The notes under the pieces were generated by a model that was given only the letters and a program-made list of their open reading frames with translations, was not told the origin of the DNA and searched no databases. A program made the position numbers and the translations under genes. DNA of 5,469 nt from contig JAEUSA010000106.1 of the NCBI GenBank assembly GCA_016788945.1, positions 1 to 5,469 on the forward strand. The letters are read 5' to 3'. The stretch is from Leptospiraceae bacterium (GTDB lineage Bacteria; Spirochaetota; Leptospiria; Turneriellales; Turneriellaceae). Below, piece by piece: positions 5,343-5,469 of this stretch; the stretch's first letter is position 1, and each line of letters begins with the position of its first letter.

Positions 5343-5469
5343 AACACGCCGAAAATTAGCCCCAACACGGAACCGAAAAACAGTACAGACATGAAGCTCA
5401 TCGCCATGATCGCGGAGAACATGTTGCGCGCGCGGCGTAATCCGTAGGCAAATTCACTCTCGTCCGGTT
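5339..5469 (-). CDS. Second copy of the small two-helix membrane protein (5' end outside window)
   Basis: In the frame starting at 5467 this reads PDESEFAYGLRRARNMFSAI and continues through the second membrane helix to LGLIFGVF and a TGA at 5341-5339. It aligns without gaps to residues 58-99 of the protein at 4813-5145, with only T61S, M92L and L98V changed. It stops at once after Phe99, so the last 11 residues of its paralogue are absent, and the sequence switches directly into SCO coding sequence. The N-terminal half lies beyond the window. Function is unknown, as for its paralogue. Confidence 0.75.
   Translation of the reverse strand, partial: PDESEFAYGLRRARNMFSAIMAMSFMSVLFFGSVLGLIFGVF
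5341..5469. repeat. Second copy of the 129-bp direct repeat, cut by the window edge
   Basis: This is the partner of 4848-4976. The inner boundary coincides with the end of the membrane protein frame and the start of the SCO remnant, marking the rearrangement breakpoint. Confidence 0.9.

Noticed and set aside
5339..5360. Programmed -1 frameshift joining the membrane protein to the SCO frame
   Set aside because: No canonical X-XXY-YYZ slippery heptamer precedes the TGA and no stable downstream stem is evident. A deletion junction explains the arrangement more simply.

Overview
The window is a dense bacterial segment of moderate G+C, carrying respiratory genes on the minus strand and one regulator on the plus strand. 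It looks like a Gram-negative-type facultative denitrifier with a haem A type terminal oxidase. The nitrite reductase is an AniA-like lipoprotein with a relaxed, spirochaete-compatible lipobox, and the CtaA is of the COX15 type. A Leptospiraceae-like spirochaete is one guess, but nothing here proves the taxon.

Layout, left to right. Positions 1-1267 (minus) hold a copper nitrite reductase (nirK/aniA type) whose C-terminus continues into a c-type cytochrome domain cut by the window edge. Positions 1268-1394 are a divergent intergenic region with a near-perfect FNR/DNR-type box at 1320-1333. It sits exactly at a class II distance from a plausible nirK -10 element. Positions 1395-2015 (plus) encode a Crp/Fnr regulator without FNR iron-sulphur cysteines and with an E-x-x-S-R recognition helix that suits that box. 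It is the obvious candidate controller of nirK.

From 2024 to the right edge everything reads on the minus strand, packed as one apparent operon. In transcription order it contains: the 3' end of a small two-helix membrane protein gene (5339-5469, its 5' end beyond the window); a 5'-less remnant of a SCO1/SenC copper chaperone gene (5142-5342); an intact paralogue of the small membrane protein (4813-5145); a membrane-anchored DUF3365-type haem c protein (4046-4816); COX15/CtaA haem A synthase (2944-4080); a DGC-family putative zinc-binding protein (2583-2951); and yaeQ (2024-2578). Most junctions are overlaps or gaps of a few bases. SCO and CtaA point to cytochrome oxidase assembly as the theme.

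Two structures are not ordinary. First, ctaA carries a 57-bp, in-frame, hairpin-rich tandem repeat (3384-3497) in the linker between its two four-helix halves, resembling a palindromic element that has settled inside a coding sequence. Second, at about 5341 the end of one small-membrane-protein copy is joined directly to the middle of the SCO gene. This suggests a tandem duplication of a sco-membrane protein unit followed by a deletion. There is no gene-free stretch longer than 300 bases, and I saw no RNA gene, CRISPR array or insertion sequence.
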